From contig NZ_LYBV02000028.1 in NCBI RefSeq assembly GCF_001660705.2, forward strand, positions 1 to 46,171: 46,171 nt of DNA, read 5' to 3'. Below the pieces are notes generated by a model. It had not been told where the DNA came from, did not search any database, and saw only the letters and a list, made by a program, of their open reading frames with translations. Source of the stretch: Saccharicrinis aurantiacus. GTDB lineage: Bacteria > Bacteroidota > Bacteroidia > Bacteroidales > Marinilabiliaceae. Positions 9,361 to 18,200 of this stretch are shown one piece after another (the first letter of the stretch is position 1; each line of letters begins with the position of its first letter). A program made the position numbers and the translations under genes.

Positions 9361-10541
9361 TGAAGGTGGTTGAATTAGGTAAAGAAGCAGAAATAATAAC
9401 AAAAGGAACAACTCCGACTTCAATTGGTAAAGATTTTGTTGAAGTTGGGATTCCTTTTTTGAGGGCCCAAAATGTTATAAATGGGAATGTTATTATAAAT
9501 AATGATATTTTATATATTAGTCCTGAAACACATAATAAAGAACTTAAACGCTCACGAATACTACCAGGTGATTTATTATTAACTATTGCAGGTACAATTG
9601 GTAGAACAGCCATTGTACCTATTGGTGCAAAAGAGTTAAATTGTAATCAAGCAGTTGCCATTATTCGGATTAATTCGATTGATATTGATAAAACTTATTT
9701 AAAGAGATTTATTGAAACGAACCATGCCCAGAAGCAATTTACTAAAGGAATGGTAACGGCAACAATTTCGAATTTAAGTCTCGCTCAGGTTAAAAAACTC
9801 CAAATCCCCCTACCGCCGCTAGCTACGCAAAAAAAGATAGCCGCCATATTAGACCAGGCCGATAAGCTCCGCCAGTTAAATAAGCAGCTCATTGCCAAAT
9901 ACGATGCCCTTACCCAAAGCTTATTTTTAGATATGTTTGGGGATCCGGTAACTAACCCAATGGGTTGGGAGAAGGTGAAGTTAGGGGAGCTTGGTTTATG
10001 GAAATCAGGAGGTACTCCATCAAGAAAGAATATACATTATTATTCAGGAGATATTCCATGGTTATCTTCTGGAGAATTAAATCACCTTTATGTTGGAGAA
10101 TCTAAAGAGCATATTACTGAGGAGGCAATAAAAGAGACATCAACACACTTAATTGAAGAGGGTAGCCTTTTATTAGGGATGTATGATACTGCTGCCTTAA
10201 AATCATCAATTACAACTAATGTAGTTACATGTAATCAAGCGATTGCTTTTTCAAAATTAGATAAGGAAAGAGTAAATGTATTATATGTCTACTATATTAT
10301 ACAAATAGGTAAGGAGCATTATCGTCGTTTACAAAGAGGTGTGAGACAGAAGAATCTTAACCTTTCAATGGTGAAAGGTATTGATATTTTTAATCCCCCA
10401 ATCGCCCTACAAAATCTTTTTGCGGAGCGCATCCAAGCCATTGAGGCACAAAAAGCGCAAGCGCAGCAAGCATTGTTAAAAAGCGAAGATTTATTCAACA
10501 GCCTATTACAGCGTGCCTTTAAAGGCGAGTTGGTGGGGTAG
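9357..10541 (+). CDS. hsdS: Type I restriction-modification system, specificity subunit HsdS
   Basis: A 394-residue protein with two target recognition domains (about residues 1-145 and 200-345). Each is followed by a conserved helical spacer: LPPLATQKKIAAILDQADKL after the first, and ALQNLFAERIQAIEAQKAQA after the second. HsdS chooses the bipartite DNA site for the HsdMS methylase and HsdRMS nuclease. The two recognition domains are AT-rich while the helical spacers are GC-richer like hsdM, so the gene is a mosaic of the kind produced by domain exchange. ATG at 9357 overlaps hsdM by four bases; ATG 9360 is an alternative. The recognised site cannot be predicted. Confidence 0.95.
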   Translation: MMKVVELGKEAEIITKGTTPTSIGKDFVEVGIPFLRAQNVINGNVIINNDILYISPETHNKELKRSRILPGDLLLTIAGTIGRTAIVPIGAKELNCNQAVAIIRINSIDIDKTYLKRFIETNHAQKQFTKGMVTATISNLSLAQVKKLQIPLPPLATQKKIAAILDQADKLRQLNKQLIAKYDALTQSLFLDMFGDPVTNPMGWEKVKLGELGLWKSGGTPSRKNIHYYSGDIPWLSSGELNHLYVGESKEHITEEAIKETSTHLIEEGSLLLGMYDTAALKSSITTNVVTCNQAIAFSKLDKERVNVLYVYYIIQIGKEHYRRLQRGVRQKNLNLSMVKGIDIFNPPIALQNLFAERIQAIEAQKAQAQQALLKSEDLFNSLLQRAFKGELVG

Positions 10542-10590
10542 TTTTATATACCCTTAACTCTTTATTACTATAATACTTTAATACTTTAAT

Positions 10591-10676
10591 ACCTAACAGG
10601 TTTCAAAAACCTGTTAGGTCTCCATACCATACTATTCTTTATTTCAACACCTCACAGGTTTCCAAAACCTGTGAGG
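10591..10676. repeat. Two REP-like palindromes (ACCTAACAGG and CCTCACAGG types)
   Basis: The first hairpin has 13-bp arms (10591-10603 with 10607-10619, ACCTAACAGGTTT and its complement). The second has 12-bp arms (10650-10661 with 10665-10676, CCTCACAGGTTT and its complement). Both loops are three bases. The pair lies 3' of hsdS and 5' of the SEC-C gene, and a related pair appears after that gene at 12361-12462. They may act as terminators for hsdS, but a long T-run is missing; REP-type mobile palindromes are more likely. Confidence 0.75.
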
Positions 10677-10749
10677 CATGTGCTATGCTATTTAAAATCT
10701 GTGCTATATTTGCTATCCATATCAAATAAAAAACAATAATCCATACAAT

Positions 10750-12333
10750 ATGAGCTCATCATCACAAAAGCTAATAAAAGTCACCAACGATTCTACCATT
10801 CTCGATACACTTTACGGCATTACCGAGCCAGTGCGTATTGAGCTCCAAAAGGCCTACAATATGGCACTAAATGGCAAAGCCGCCGATGTGGTTAAAATAC
10901 AACAACTCATTAATAAGTATCCCCACGTACCGCACTTTAAAAACTACCTAACAGCGCTATACAAAGGTATTGGGCAAATGGAAAAGTCATACGATTTAAC
11001 CTTACAAATAACCCTACAGCATCCCGCTTATTTATTTGGTAAGTTAAACTTGGCCAATAAATTACTCGACGAAGGTAAATTTAATTTGATACCAGAGGTG
11101 CTGGGTTCCGAAATGGAATTGGCCGCATTATATCCCGAGCGCGATACCTTTCATATAGATGAGCTTACCAAATACTACCACTTGGCGGCGCGTTACTATC
11201 TTAAAATTAACCAAGCAGAAGAAGCTGAAGCCTGTTACAATTATTTAAACGATTTGGCCCCTAATGACGAAGACACCAAGCAGGTTTTAAATATGCTAAC
11301 CACGCACAAAATGCTTGCTGGTATGCATCAATTATCAGAAGAAGGCAAACATAACATTGAGGTGCATGTAAAAGCGGAAGCTGAAACTAGTAAAGTAACC
11401 AAAGCACCAACCTTTGTGCACAAAGAGATAGATATGTTGTATCAGTACGATATGCGTATTGAAAAGCATATTTTACAAGAGATACTTACATTACCACGCC
11501 AAACACTTATTGCTGATTTAGAGCTTGTATTAAACGATAGTATTGCACGCTTTAATTATTTTGATGCCTTATACAGTGCGGATAAAGTAGAGGCAAATAC
11601 TTATTTTCCGCTTCATGCCCTATATTTATTAGGCGAGTTAAATGCTGTCGAAAGCACAGCTGTGGTATTTAAAATGCTATCGCAACACCAGGATTATTAC
11701 GATTTATATTTTGGCGATTGGATACACGATAATGTATGGGAGCCCATTTACCGAATGAATAATACCCACCTTGAGGAGTATAAAGCATTTATGCTTGAGC
11801 CCAATAAATATACCTATGCCAAAAATGTGCTTATTATATTGTTTGAGCAAATTGTGGTGCATCAGCCACAGCGCAAGCAAGAGATAGTGGATTGTTATAA
11901 AGAACTATTAGAAGCGTACAATAAGTGTAGCATTGAGGATAATATTATTGATAGCGAACTAATAGCCTATATAGCTTGCTCAGTATGCGATATGGCAGGT
12001 ACTGAAGCCAGCGAGCAGCTAAAGCCACTATTTGATAAAAATTGGGTGGCCCAAGGTATATGCGGTAGCTATAGCGATATTATGAAATCCAAACCCAACA
12101 GCATACGCGAGCTTGACTTACTAAATATAGAGGATCGTTACACTGAAATTGGCAAGTGGTTTGCAAAAAGTGAATCAGATGCTGAATTTATACCAGAGGC
12201 ACTAAGCGATGCCAACTTTAATCCATTTGGGGCTTTGGTAAAGCCCGTAACTAACGAAACAAAAATTGGCCGAAACGACCCTTGTAGCTGTGGGAGTGGT
12301 AAAAAATACAAAAAGTGTTGTATCAATAAGTAA
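10750..12333 (+). CDS. DUF1186 / SEC-C zinc-motif protein
   Basis: A 527-residue protein. The N-terminal half has TPR-like helical repeats (about residues 20-190). The middle matches the DUF1186 type (about 225-440; [36 protein letters not shown]). The last 20 residues form a SEC-C zinc-binding motif ([19 protein letters not shown]). SEC-C motifs bind zinc and often mediate contacts with protein or nucleic acid. The gene lies between hsdS and hsdR and is bracketed by similar palindromic repeats, so it may be an inserted cassette rather than a true component of the restriction system. Its function is unknown. Confidence 0.85.
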   Translation: MSSSSQKLIKVTNDSTILDTLYGITEPVRIELQKAYNMALNGKAADVVKIQQLINKYPHVPHFKNYLTALYKGIGQMEKSYDLTLQITLQHPAYLFGKLNLANKLLDEGKFNLIPEVLGSEMELAALYPERDTFHIDELTKYYHLAARYYLKINQAEEAEACYNYLNDLAPNDEDTKQVLNMLTTHKMLAGMHQLSEEGKHNIEVHVKAEAETSKVTKAPTFVHKEIDMLYQYDMRIEKHILQEILTLPRQTLIADLELVLNDSIARFNYFDALYSADKVEANTYFPLHALYLLGELNAVESTAVVFKMLSQHQDYYDLYFGDWIHDNVWEPIYRMNNTHLEEYKAFMLEPNKYTYAKNVLIILFEQIVVHQPQRKQEIVDCYKELLEAYNKCSIEDNIIDSELIAYIACSVCDMAGTEASEQLKPLFDKNWVAQGICGSYSDIMKSKPNSIRELDLLNIEDRYTEIGKWFAKSESDAEFIPEALSDANFNPFGALVKPVTNETKIGRNDPCSCGSGKKYKKCCINK

Positions 12334-12360
12334 TACCAAACTAACAGGTTTGCAACAAAC

Positions 12361-12462
12361 TTAACAGGTTTCAAAAAACTGTTAGGTCTCCATACAATAC
12401 TATTCTTTTTTCAATACCTCACAAATCTTCAACACCTCACAGGTTCTTAAAACCTGTGAGGT
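12361..12462. repeat. REP-like palindromes repeating the 10591-10676 pair
   Basis: An imperfect hairpin of the CTAACAGGTTT type (about 12361-12386) is followed by a near copy of the linker found after hsdS (AGGTCTCCATAC, then AATACTATTCTTT). A 12-bp-arm hairpin of the ACCTCACAGGTT type follows at 12434-12462. With the copy upstream it frames the SEC-C gene in direct orientation. Confidence 0.7.
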
Positions 12463-12795
12463 ATAAATTCACATACCAAAAAACATCGCCCAACTTATTT
12501 AAAATAATTTTAAATTGCACCAACTACTAGTCTACATCATTTTATAATTATATTTTAATAGGCAAAATTTAAGGTTTTATTAATCAGCACATAACCCTTT
12601 TGAATGAGTAAACTTATTATTGCCTCAACTAACGTATCTACTTACCTACAACAAAGGAGCTATAGTACAATTCGCGCACTGCACCTTCTATATTTATCAG
12701 CTAGTACCCATTTACCTTTGGCTCCTATAAAAGAGCGCAGCAAGGCGCTAATAAATGTCAACAAGCCATAGCAATTTCGTTCAAGGTTATCCGTA
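12463..12795. other. Intergenic stretch, no supported gene
   Basis: AT-rich sequence. A 55-codon frame from ATG 12604 to TAG 12769-12771 has no recognisable domain and no sign of being coding. Irregular copies of the 21-bp repeat begin at about 12773. Confidence 0.5.
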
Positions 12796-12984
12796 AATCA
12801 TTCAAAGGCATTGGTTAATGCCTTAAGGCCATATCAGAATCATTCAAGGTCATTCAAAAATCATTTCAGGTCAATCAGGAATGGCTCCAGGTCATTCAGA
12901 AATGATTTTTGGTGGTGCCAGAATCATTTCGGGTCACTTGGGAATCATTCCAGGTCACACAGAAATTGTTTCAGGTCATTATTT
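12796..12984 (+). repeat. Nine degenerate 21-bp tandem repeats
   Basis: Units start at 12796, 12817, 12838, 12859, 12880, 12901, 12922, 12943 and 12964, exactly 21 bp apart. The approximate consensus is AATCATTTCAGGTCATTCAG. The period equals two helical turns. It is also seven codons, so a 65-codon frame (from 12811) runs through it as a repetitive NHSRSFK-like peptide that is probably not made. The array ends 35 bp before the start of the next gene, so it may be a regulatory array for it. Confidence 0.8.
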
Positions 12985-13019
12985 AAACAGATCGTCCTAA
13001 TCAAATAAAAATATAATTT

Positions 13020-13667
13020 ATGAGTAAAGAAATCGATGAATTAATCAGCAAAGCCAGTGTAGCCATTACAAACGGTATACAACAAGAACCCATTGCAGCC
13101 TTATTGTTGCAGTTTGGCTATACACCCGAGCGCCTGGCAGTAGGCGAGGGATTGTTAAACACCACCGAGGAATTAAACAGACTGCAAATAAAAGAAGATG
13201 GTGAGCAAAAGGAAGCCACTTCAGTTTTAAATCAGAGTATTAAAAAGGCCAATACAGTGTATGTGCCACATTTAAAAATTGCCCGTATAGCCTTTAAAAA
13301 TGATACCAACCTAAGCACACAGCTTGAGTTACGAGGAGAGCGTAAGCAACGACAATCGGCTTGGTTGCAGCAAACCAAGGTATTTTATAATAACCTATTG
13401 GGTAACCCTGATGCCTTAGAAAAAATGGCCGCATATGGTCAGAGTAACGAGAAGCTAGAGGCAGGTCTTCAGCTGGTGAAAGCAGTAGACGCGCAGTTGG
13501 CAGTACGCAAAAAAGAAATGGGCGAGGCACAAAATGCCACCGAAACGCGCGATGCCGCTGCCGATGAGCTGCAAGAGTGGTATTCCGATTATATTGAGAT
13601 TGCCCGCATAGCCTTGGCCGATCAGCCGCAGTACCTCGAAATGTTGGGCATCATCAGTCCATCGTAG
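13020..13667 (+). CDS. Uncharacterised all-helical protein downstream of the 21-bp repeats
   Basis: A 215-residue protein, soluble and predicted mostly helical, with no signal peptide or membrane segment. It begins MSKEIDELISKASVAITNGI. Its C-terminal region (EWYSDYIEIARIALADQPQY, then LEMLGI) seems to me typical of hypothetical proteins of this size in Bacteroidota, but I cannot name the family. ATG 13020 is preceded by an A/T-rich leader and the repeat array. It sits inside the hsdS-hsdR interval on the same strand and is followed by a hairpin terminator, so it is probably an independent unit. Confidence 0.7.
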   Translation: MSKEIDELISKASVAITNGIQQEPIAALLLQFGYTPERLAVGEGLLNTTEELNRLQIKEDGEQKEATSVLNQSIKKANTVYVPHLKIARIAFKNDTNLSTQLELRGERKQRQSAWLQQTKVFYNNLLGNPDALEKMAAYGQSNEKLEAGLQLVKAVDAQLAVRKKEMGEAQNATETRDAAADELQEWYSDYIEIARIALADQPQYLEMLGIISPS

Positions 13668-13680
13668 TTAAACTATAATA

Positions 13681-13723
13681 ACCTTCCCTGCAGTAATGGA
13701 CGATAAAGCAGGGGAGGTTTTGT
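13681..13723 (+). terminator. Probable rho-independent terminator
   Basis: A stem of CCTTCCCTGC (13682-13691) pairs with GCAGGGGAGG (13708-13717) with one G-T wobble, followed by a short T-run. It lies just after the 13020 gene. Confidence 0.65.
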
Positions 13724-13763
13724 TAATACCTATTAGCTTAATCATTTTAATAATTAGCCACTG

Positions 13764-13918
13764 CTACCGCACGAGTCCCCACGTGTGGTAAAATTATAAT
13801 TGAGCAATAAATCATTACTAAAAGCTGCAAATCATCCCCCTTTAAGGGCTTAGGAGAGTGAAGCAAGCTGAAGGAGCAAACAAAAAAGAAAAACCACACG
13901 AGAGGACTCGTGCGGCAG
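13764..13918. repeat. REPIN-like unit, copy A
   Basis: A 155-bp unit. The left palindrome CCGCACGAGTCCCCACGTGTGG and the right palindrome CCACACGAGAGGACTCGTGCGG each form a roughly 9-bp hairpin and are inverted relative to each other. The inner part contains AAATTATAATTGAGC and GGAGCAAACAAAAAAG, shared with the other copies. Confidence 0.8.
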
Positions 13919-13946
13919 CCCAGGTGTATGAAAAGAAATAACCTCG

Positions 13947-14571
13947 CTGCCGCACGTGTCCCCACGTGTGGTAAATTATATAGTTAATCAAAAAATAAAT
14001 GAGTCGTAATTATAAGTTCCATAATCCAGTAGGAGTATACTTTGTAAGCTTTGCAGTAGTAGAGTGGTTAGATGTATTTACACGTAATGAGTATAAACAT
14101 ATTCTGCTAGAAAACTTAGTTTATTGCCAAAAACAAAAAGGCATGGAAATTTATGCTTGGTGTATCATGAGTAATCATATGCATTTAATATTTAAAAGTA
14201 CAAAGGGTTTAAAACCAGAGATTCTATTGGGCGATTTTAAGCGTTTTACAAGTAGGGTTTTAGTAAAGGCTATACAGGAAAATGTACGAGAGAGCAGAAA
14301 AGAGTTGTTGTTAGGGCAGTTTAAAAAGGCAGGAGAAAAATCGTCTAATGTAAAGCATTATCAGTTTTGGCGTCATGATAATAAGCCAATAGAATTATGG
14401 AGCAATAAAGTAATAGATGAGAAAATAAACTATATCCATAATAATCCGGTAGAAGAGGGCTTGGTATTTCAACCAGAAGATTATGTGTATAGTAGTGCAA
14501 GAGATTATAGTGGAGAACTGGGGATGTTAGAAGATGTGGTGGTAATAAAGTAAAACCACACGAGAGGACTC
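13947..14571 (+). mobile_element. REPIN/RAYT element: transposase gene between the two palindrome ends
   Basis: The left palindrome (13947-13971) and the first part of a right palindrome (14556-14571) flank the transposase gene in the positions they hold in the short units. This suggests the short units are internally deleted forms of this element. The right palindrome lacks its last bases, where it abuts the next copy. Confidence 0.65.
13999..14553 (+). CDS. REP-associated Y1 (HUH) transposase, RAYT type
   Basis: A 184-residue single-strand transposase of the IS200/REP-associated tyrosine family. The N-terminal YFVSFAVVEW strand, the metal-binding HUH-type motif NHMHLIF (about residues 54-60), the WRHDNKPIELW segment and the C-terminal KINYIHNNPVEEGLV followed by YVYSSARDYSG are all present. 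The catalytic tyrosine should lie in the segment after the HUH motif. RAYTs are thought to mobilise the REP/REPIN palindromes that surround them. Here four such units flank the gene within 1.4 kb. It is on the same strand as hsdR but interrupts the hsdS-hsdR interval, and it appears intact. Confidence 0.9.
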   Translation: MSRNYKFHNPVGVYFVSFAVVEWLDVFTRNEYKHILLENLVYCQKQKGMEIYAWCIMSNHMHLIFKSTKGLKPEILLGDFKRFTSRVLVKAIQENVRESRKELLLGQFKKAGEKSSNVKHYQFWRHDNKPIELWSNKVIDEKINYIHNNPVEEGLVFQPEDYVYSSARDYSGELGMLEDVVVIK

Positions 14572-14573
14572 AG

Positions 14574-14730
14574 CTACCGCACGTGTCCCCACGTGTGGTG
14601 AAATTATAATTGAGCAATAAATCATTACTAAAAACTGTAAATCATCCCTCTTTAGGGAGTTAGGGGTGTGGAAGCAAACTGAAGGAGCAAATAAAAAAAG
14701 AAAAATCACACGAGGGGACTCGTGCGGCAG
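14574..14730. repeat. REPIN-like unit, copy C
   Basis: A 157-bp unit in the same orientation as copy A. The left palindrome is intact (14574-14598); the right palindrome (14706-14730) differs by a C-to-T change at its first base and an A-to-G change in its loop. It directly follows the truncated right end of the transposase unit. Confidence 0.78.
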
Positions 14731-14811
14731 CCTGGGTTATCCATTGAAAAAAAAGTAAGGGTTTGCAACCTGTTAAGTCAACAATATGTCAGATAAATAT
14801 AAGCTACACTG

Positions 14812-14957
14812 TTACCGCACGTGTCCTCACGTGTGGTAAAATTATAATTAAGCAATAAAAGCTGCAAATCATCCCCCTTTAGGGCTTAGGGGTGTGGAAG
14901 CAAGTTGAAGGAGCAAACAAAAAAAAGAAAAACCACACGAGAGGACTCGTGCGTCAG
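14812..14957. repeat. REPIN-like unit, copy D
   Basis: A 146-bp unit in the same orientation. The inner part is about 10 bp shorter than in copy A, missing an AATCATTACTAA-like segment. The right palindrome carries one change near its end (GCGTCAG for GCGGCAG). Confidence 0.76.
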
Positions 14958-14981
14958 CACCAAAGTAACAAAGTATAAGTT

Positions 14982-15027
14982 CGGCATAGCGTCTCGCTAT
15001 GTCGTATTTGGCAAGGCTTCTAGCCTC
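14982..15027. repeat. Two further short palindromes between REPIN units
   Basis: CGGCATAGCG-TCT-CGCTATGTCG (14982-15004, one mismatch in 10) is followed by AGGCT-TCT-AGCCT (15014-15026). Both loops are TCT. They do not resemble the REPIN palindromes and seem to belong to another repeat family. Confidence 0.55.
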
Positions 15028-15029
15028 AG

Positions 15030-15184
15030 CTGCCGCACGTGTCCCCACGTGTGGTGAAATTATAATTAAGCAATAAATCATTACTAAAAGCTGCAAATCA
15101 TCCCCCTTTAAGGGCTTAGGGGAGTGAAGCAAGCTGAAGGAGCAAACAAAAAAGAAAAACCACACGAGAGGACTCGTGCGGTAG
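15030..15184. repeat. REPIN-like unit, copy E
   Basis: A 155-bp unit, nearly identical to copy A across its inner part, with the left palindrome at 15030-15054 and the right at 15160-15184. A half-palindrome of the CCTGTGAGGT type (about 15220) lies between it and hsdR. Confidence 0.78.
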
Positions 15185-15276
15185 CCCGGTGTGTAGGTAT
15201 TTAGGTTTGTAGGTTTAAAAACCTGTGAGGTATTATTATCTTTTACTATATTCGCTCATTCTCAAAATCAAGCGTA

Positions 15277-18200
15277 ATGAGCAACTTTCAATTTCTACAT
15301 ACTTCGTATAATGCCCTTTTCAATACCATGCAAAAGGCCGAGCAACGTGTAAATACCGAGCCTGTTTCCACAGCTAGTTATTGCCGTTTGGTGCTCGAAG
15401 AAGTTATCCATAAAATATATGAGTATGAGCAATTAGAATATCCCTACAATAAGGAGTTGGTAAATTTAATGACCAACGAAGAGGTGAAAGTTATTATTCC
15501 ATTTGTGCATCAAAATGGAATTCATTTGGTACGTAAAATTGGGAATAGTGCAGCACATTATGGGCGCAGAGTGAGCAGTAAAGAAGCGCTCGAAAGTATT
15601 AAATACATCTATGGCTTTTTAAAATGGTTTGCGGGCACCTATAGTCTTGAGAAAATAGACTTGCCCGGTTCTTTTAACGAGGGCTTAGTGCCTAAAATTG
15701 GTGCCGATCAGCGTAAGCTAAAAGAGTTACAAGCCGAAAATAAAAAGGCACAAGAACAACTGCAAGCACAAGTAGAAAAGTTGTTGGCCGAGAAAGAAGC
15801 CATACTACAACGTGCCAAAGAGAGTGATGCAGCCTATATAAAGTTTAAGGAAGAGGCTGAGCTAGCCAAGCAGAAACTACAAAAGCAAAAGGCCGAACGT
15901 CAGATAAAAGTACCATCGGAATACAACGAGGCCGAAACACGTCAGCATATTATCGATGCCAACTTGCTTGAGGCAGGATGGAGCGATTTAAAAGCAGGTC
16001 GCGATACCGAATTTCCTGTGGTGGGCATGCCTATTACCAACGATAATCCCAAGGGCAATGGTTACGCCGACTATGTATTGTGGGATGATAATGGTAAACC
16101 CCTGGCGGTAATAGAAGCCAAGCGTACCTCAAAAGATATTGAAGCAGGGAAACATCAGGCATCGCTTTATGCCAATTGTTTGGAGCAGATGTATGGGCAA
16201 CGACCTATTATATTTTACACCAATGGTTACGAAATAAAAATCTGGAACGATACATTTTATGCCACTCCACGTCAAATATTTGGTTTCTATACCAAAGAGG
16301 AGTTGCAATGGCTCATACAACAGCGCAATACACGTAAGGATATACGCTCTGCCAAGGTAAACCTCGATATAGCAGGCCGTCCTTATCAGACTGAGGCCAT
16401 ACAACGCCTGTCCGAATCCTTTGTGGTGGATGGCCAAACAGGCATTATGGGCAATAAGCGCGAGGCATTATTGGTAATGGCAACCGGTAGCGGTAAAACC
16501 CGAACAGCCGCAGCTATTGTAGAGGTGTTTTTTAAGCACAATTGGGTAAAACGCGTGCTGTTTTTAGCCGACAGAACGGCGCTTGTATCCCAAGCCAAAA
16601 AGAGTTTTGGCGAGCACCTAAAGGAATACTCGTCCATCGACCTAAGTAAAGAAAAAGAGTCGGACACCACGCGCTTGGTATTTAGTACTTATCCAAGTAT
16701 GATGCACTGCATCGATAGAGCTCGCGAAAACAACGAGCGTTTTTATGGTGTAGGCCATTTCGATATGATTATTGTTGATGAAGCACACCGTTCGGTATAC
16801 AACCGTTACAAAGCTATTTTCGATTATTTCGATGCCTTGGTGGTGGGCTTAACGGCTACACCTAAGGATAGTATCGACCACAATACCTTTGAGTTGTTTG
16901 GTTGCAGTAACGATGATCCTACCTTTGCCTTTGAGCTCGATCAGGCGGTACCTACCTACTTAAAAGCGTATAAAAACATTGATGTTTCAACCGACTTTTT
17001 ACGCGAGGGTATTAAATACAATGCTCTGTCGGACGAAGAGAAGAAACAATACGAAGAAACCTTTCAGGATAAGGCTACAGGTCTGTTTCCTGAAGAGATA
17101 CAAGCCAATGCCATGAATAAATGGCTCTTTAATAAAGACACTGTGAACAAGGTATTGGATGCCTTAATGCAGAATGGTATTAAGATTGAAGGCGGCGATA
17201 AAATAGGGCGCACCATTATTTTTGCAGTAAACCAAAAGCACGCCAAGTTTATTGAGGATTGCTTTACCGAGCGTTATCCGCATTTTCCGGCCGGGTTTAT
17301 CACCAGTATTCACAATGGTATTAGTCATGCACAAAGTTTAATAGAGGACTTTTGCGATCATCATAAAGAGAATAATCCACAAATAGCCATTTCGGTTGAT
17401 ATGATGGATACAGGGGTTGATGCGCCTCGTGTATTGAACCTAGTATTTTTTAAGGTAGTGCGTTCCTATGCTAAGTTTTGGCAAATGATAGGTAGAGGCA
17501 CACGTTTGTGTCCGGGTATTTTTGGTCCTGAGCAAGACAAAGACCATTTTCTTATCTTCGATGTGTGTCAGAATTTTGAATTCTTCGAGTTGAATAAAAA
17601 AGGCGTAGATAATTCGGTAGTTAAACCCGTTACCCAACAAATTTTTGAGGCTCGTTTGCAATTAACACGTCTGTTAGCCGAAACGGGCGAAGCCGATAAT
17701 ATAGACTTATCCAATACGCTACTAGATGGTTTACACAAATCGGTTCAAACATTAGATAAGGATCGTTTTCAGGTGCAAATGAATCTGCGATATGTAGAAG
17801 AGTTTGAAAAGCGTAAACGATGGAATAACCTAAGTGCCGATGATGTGCACCATATAGAGCAACATCTATCGGGCTTACCCATACCTGAATCTATTAACGA
17901 AACCGCCCGGCGTTTCGATTTAATGATGCTTAAATTGCAATTGGCCAATTTACTTATGTTGGGCTCAGAAAAGAAGTATCACGAAAACCTAATTGAAATA
18001 GCCACTCAGTTGGGTAAAATGTATACGGTTCCGCAAGTATTACGCTCCAAATCACTGATTGAGCAAATGAAAGATCCTGATTTTTACCAAAAGCTATCGC
18101 AAAAAAGACTTGAGGAAGTTAGGGAAGAAATAAGAGAGCTTGTATCTTTTATTGAGCGTAATAAACAGCAAACTTTTTATACCAACCTAGCCGATTCGGA

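Noticed and set aside
12604-12771. 55-codon frame before the 21-bp repeats
   Set aside because: No domain and no supporting start signal; it could be chance in a 300-bp gap.
12796-12984. CRISPR array
   Set aside because: The 21-bp units are contiguous and have no spacers.
12811-13008. 65-codon repetitive frame (NHSRSFK-type repeats)
   Set aside because: It is created by the 21-bp tandem repeat, whose period is a multiple of three; there is no signal, domain or start context.
13764-15184. CRISPR array
   Set aside because: The repeats are long paired palindromes with conserved inner sequence, not short repeats separated by unique spacers; no cas genes are present.
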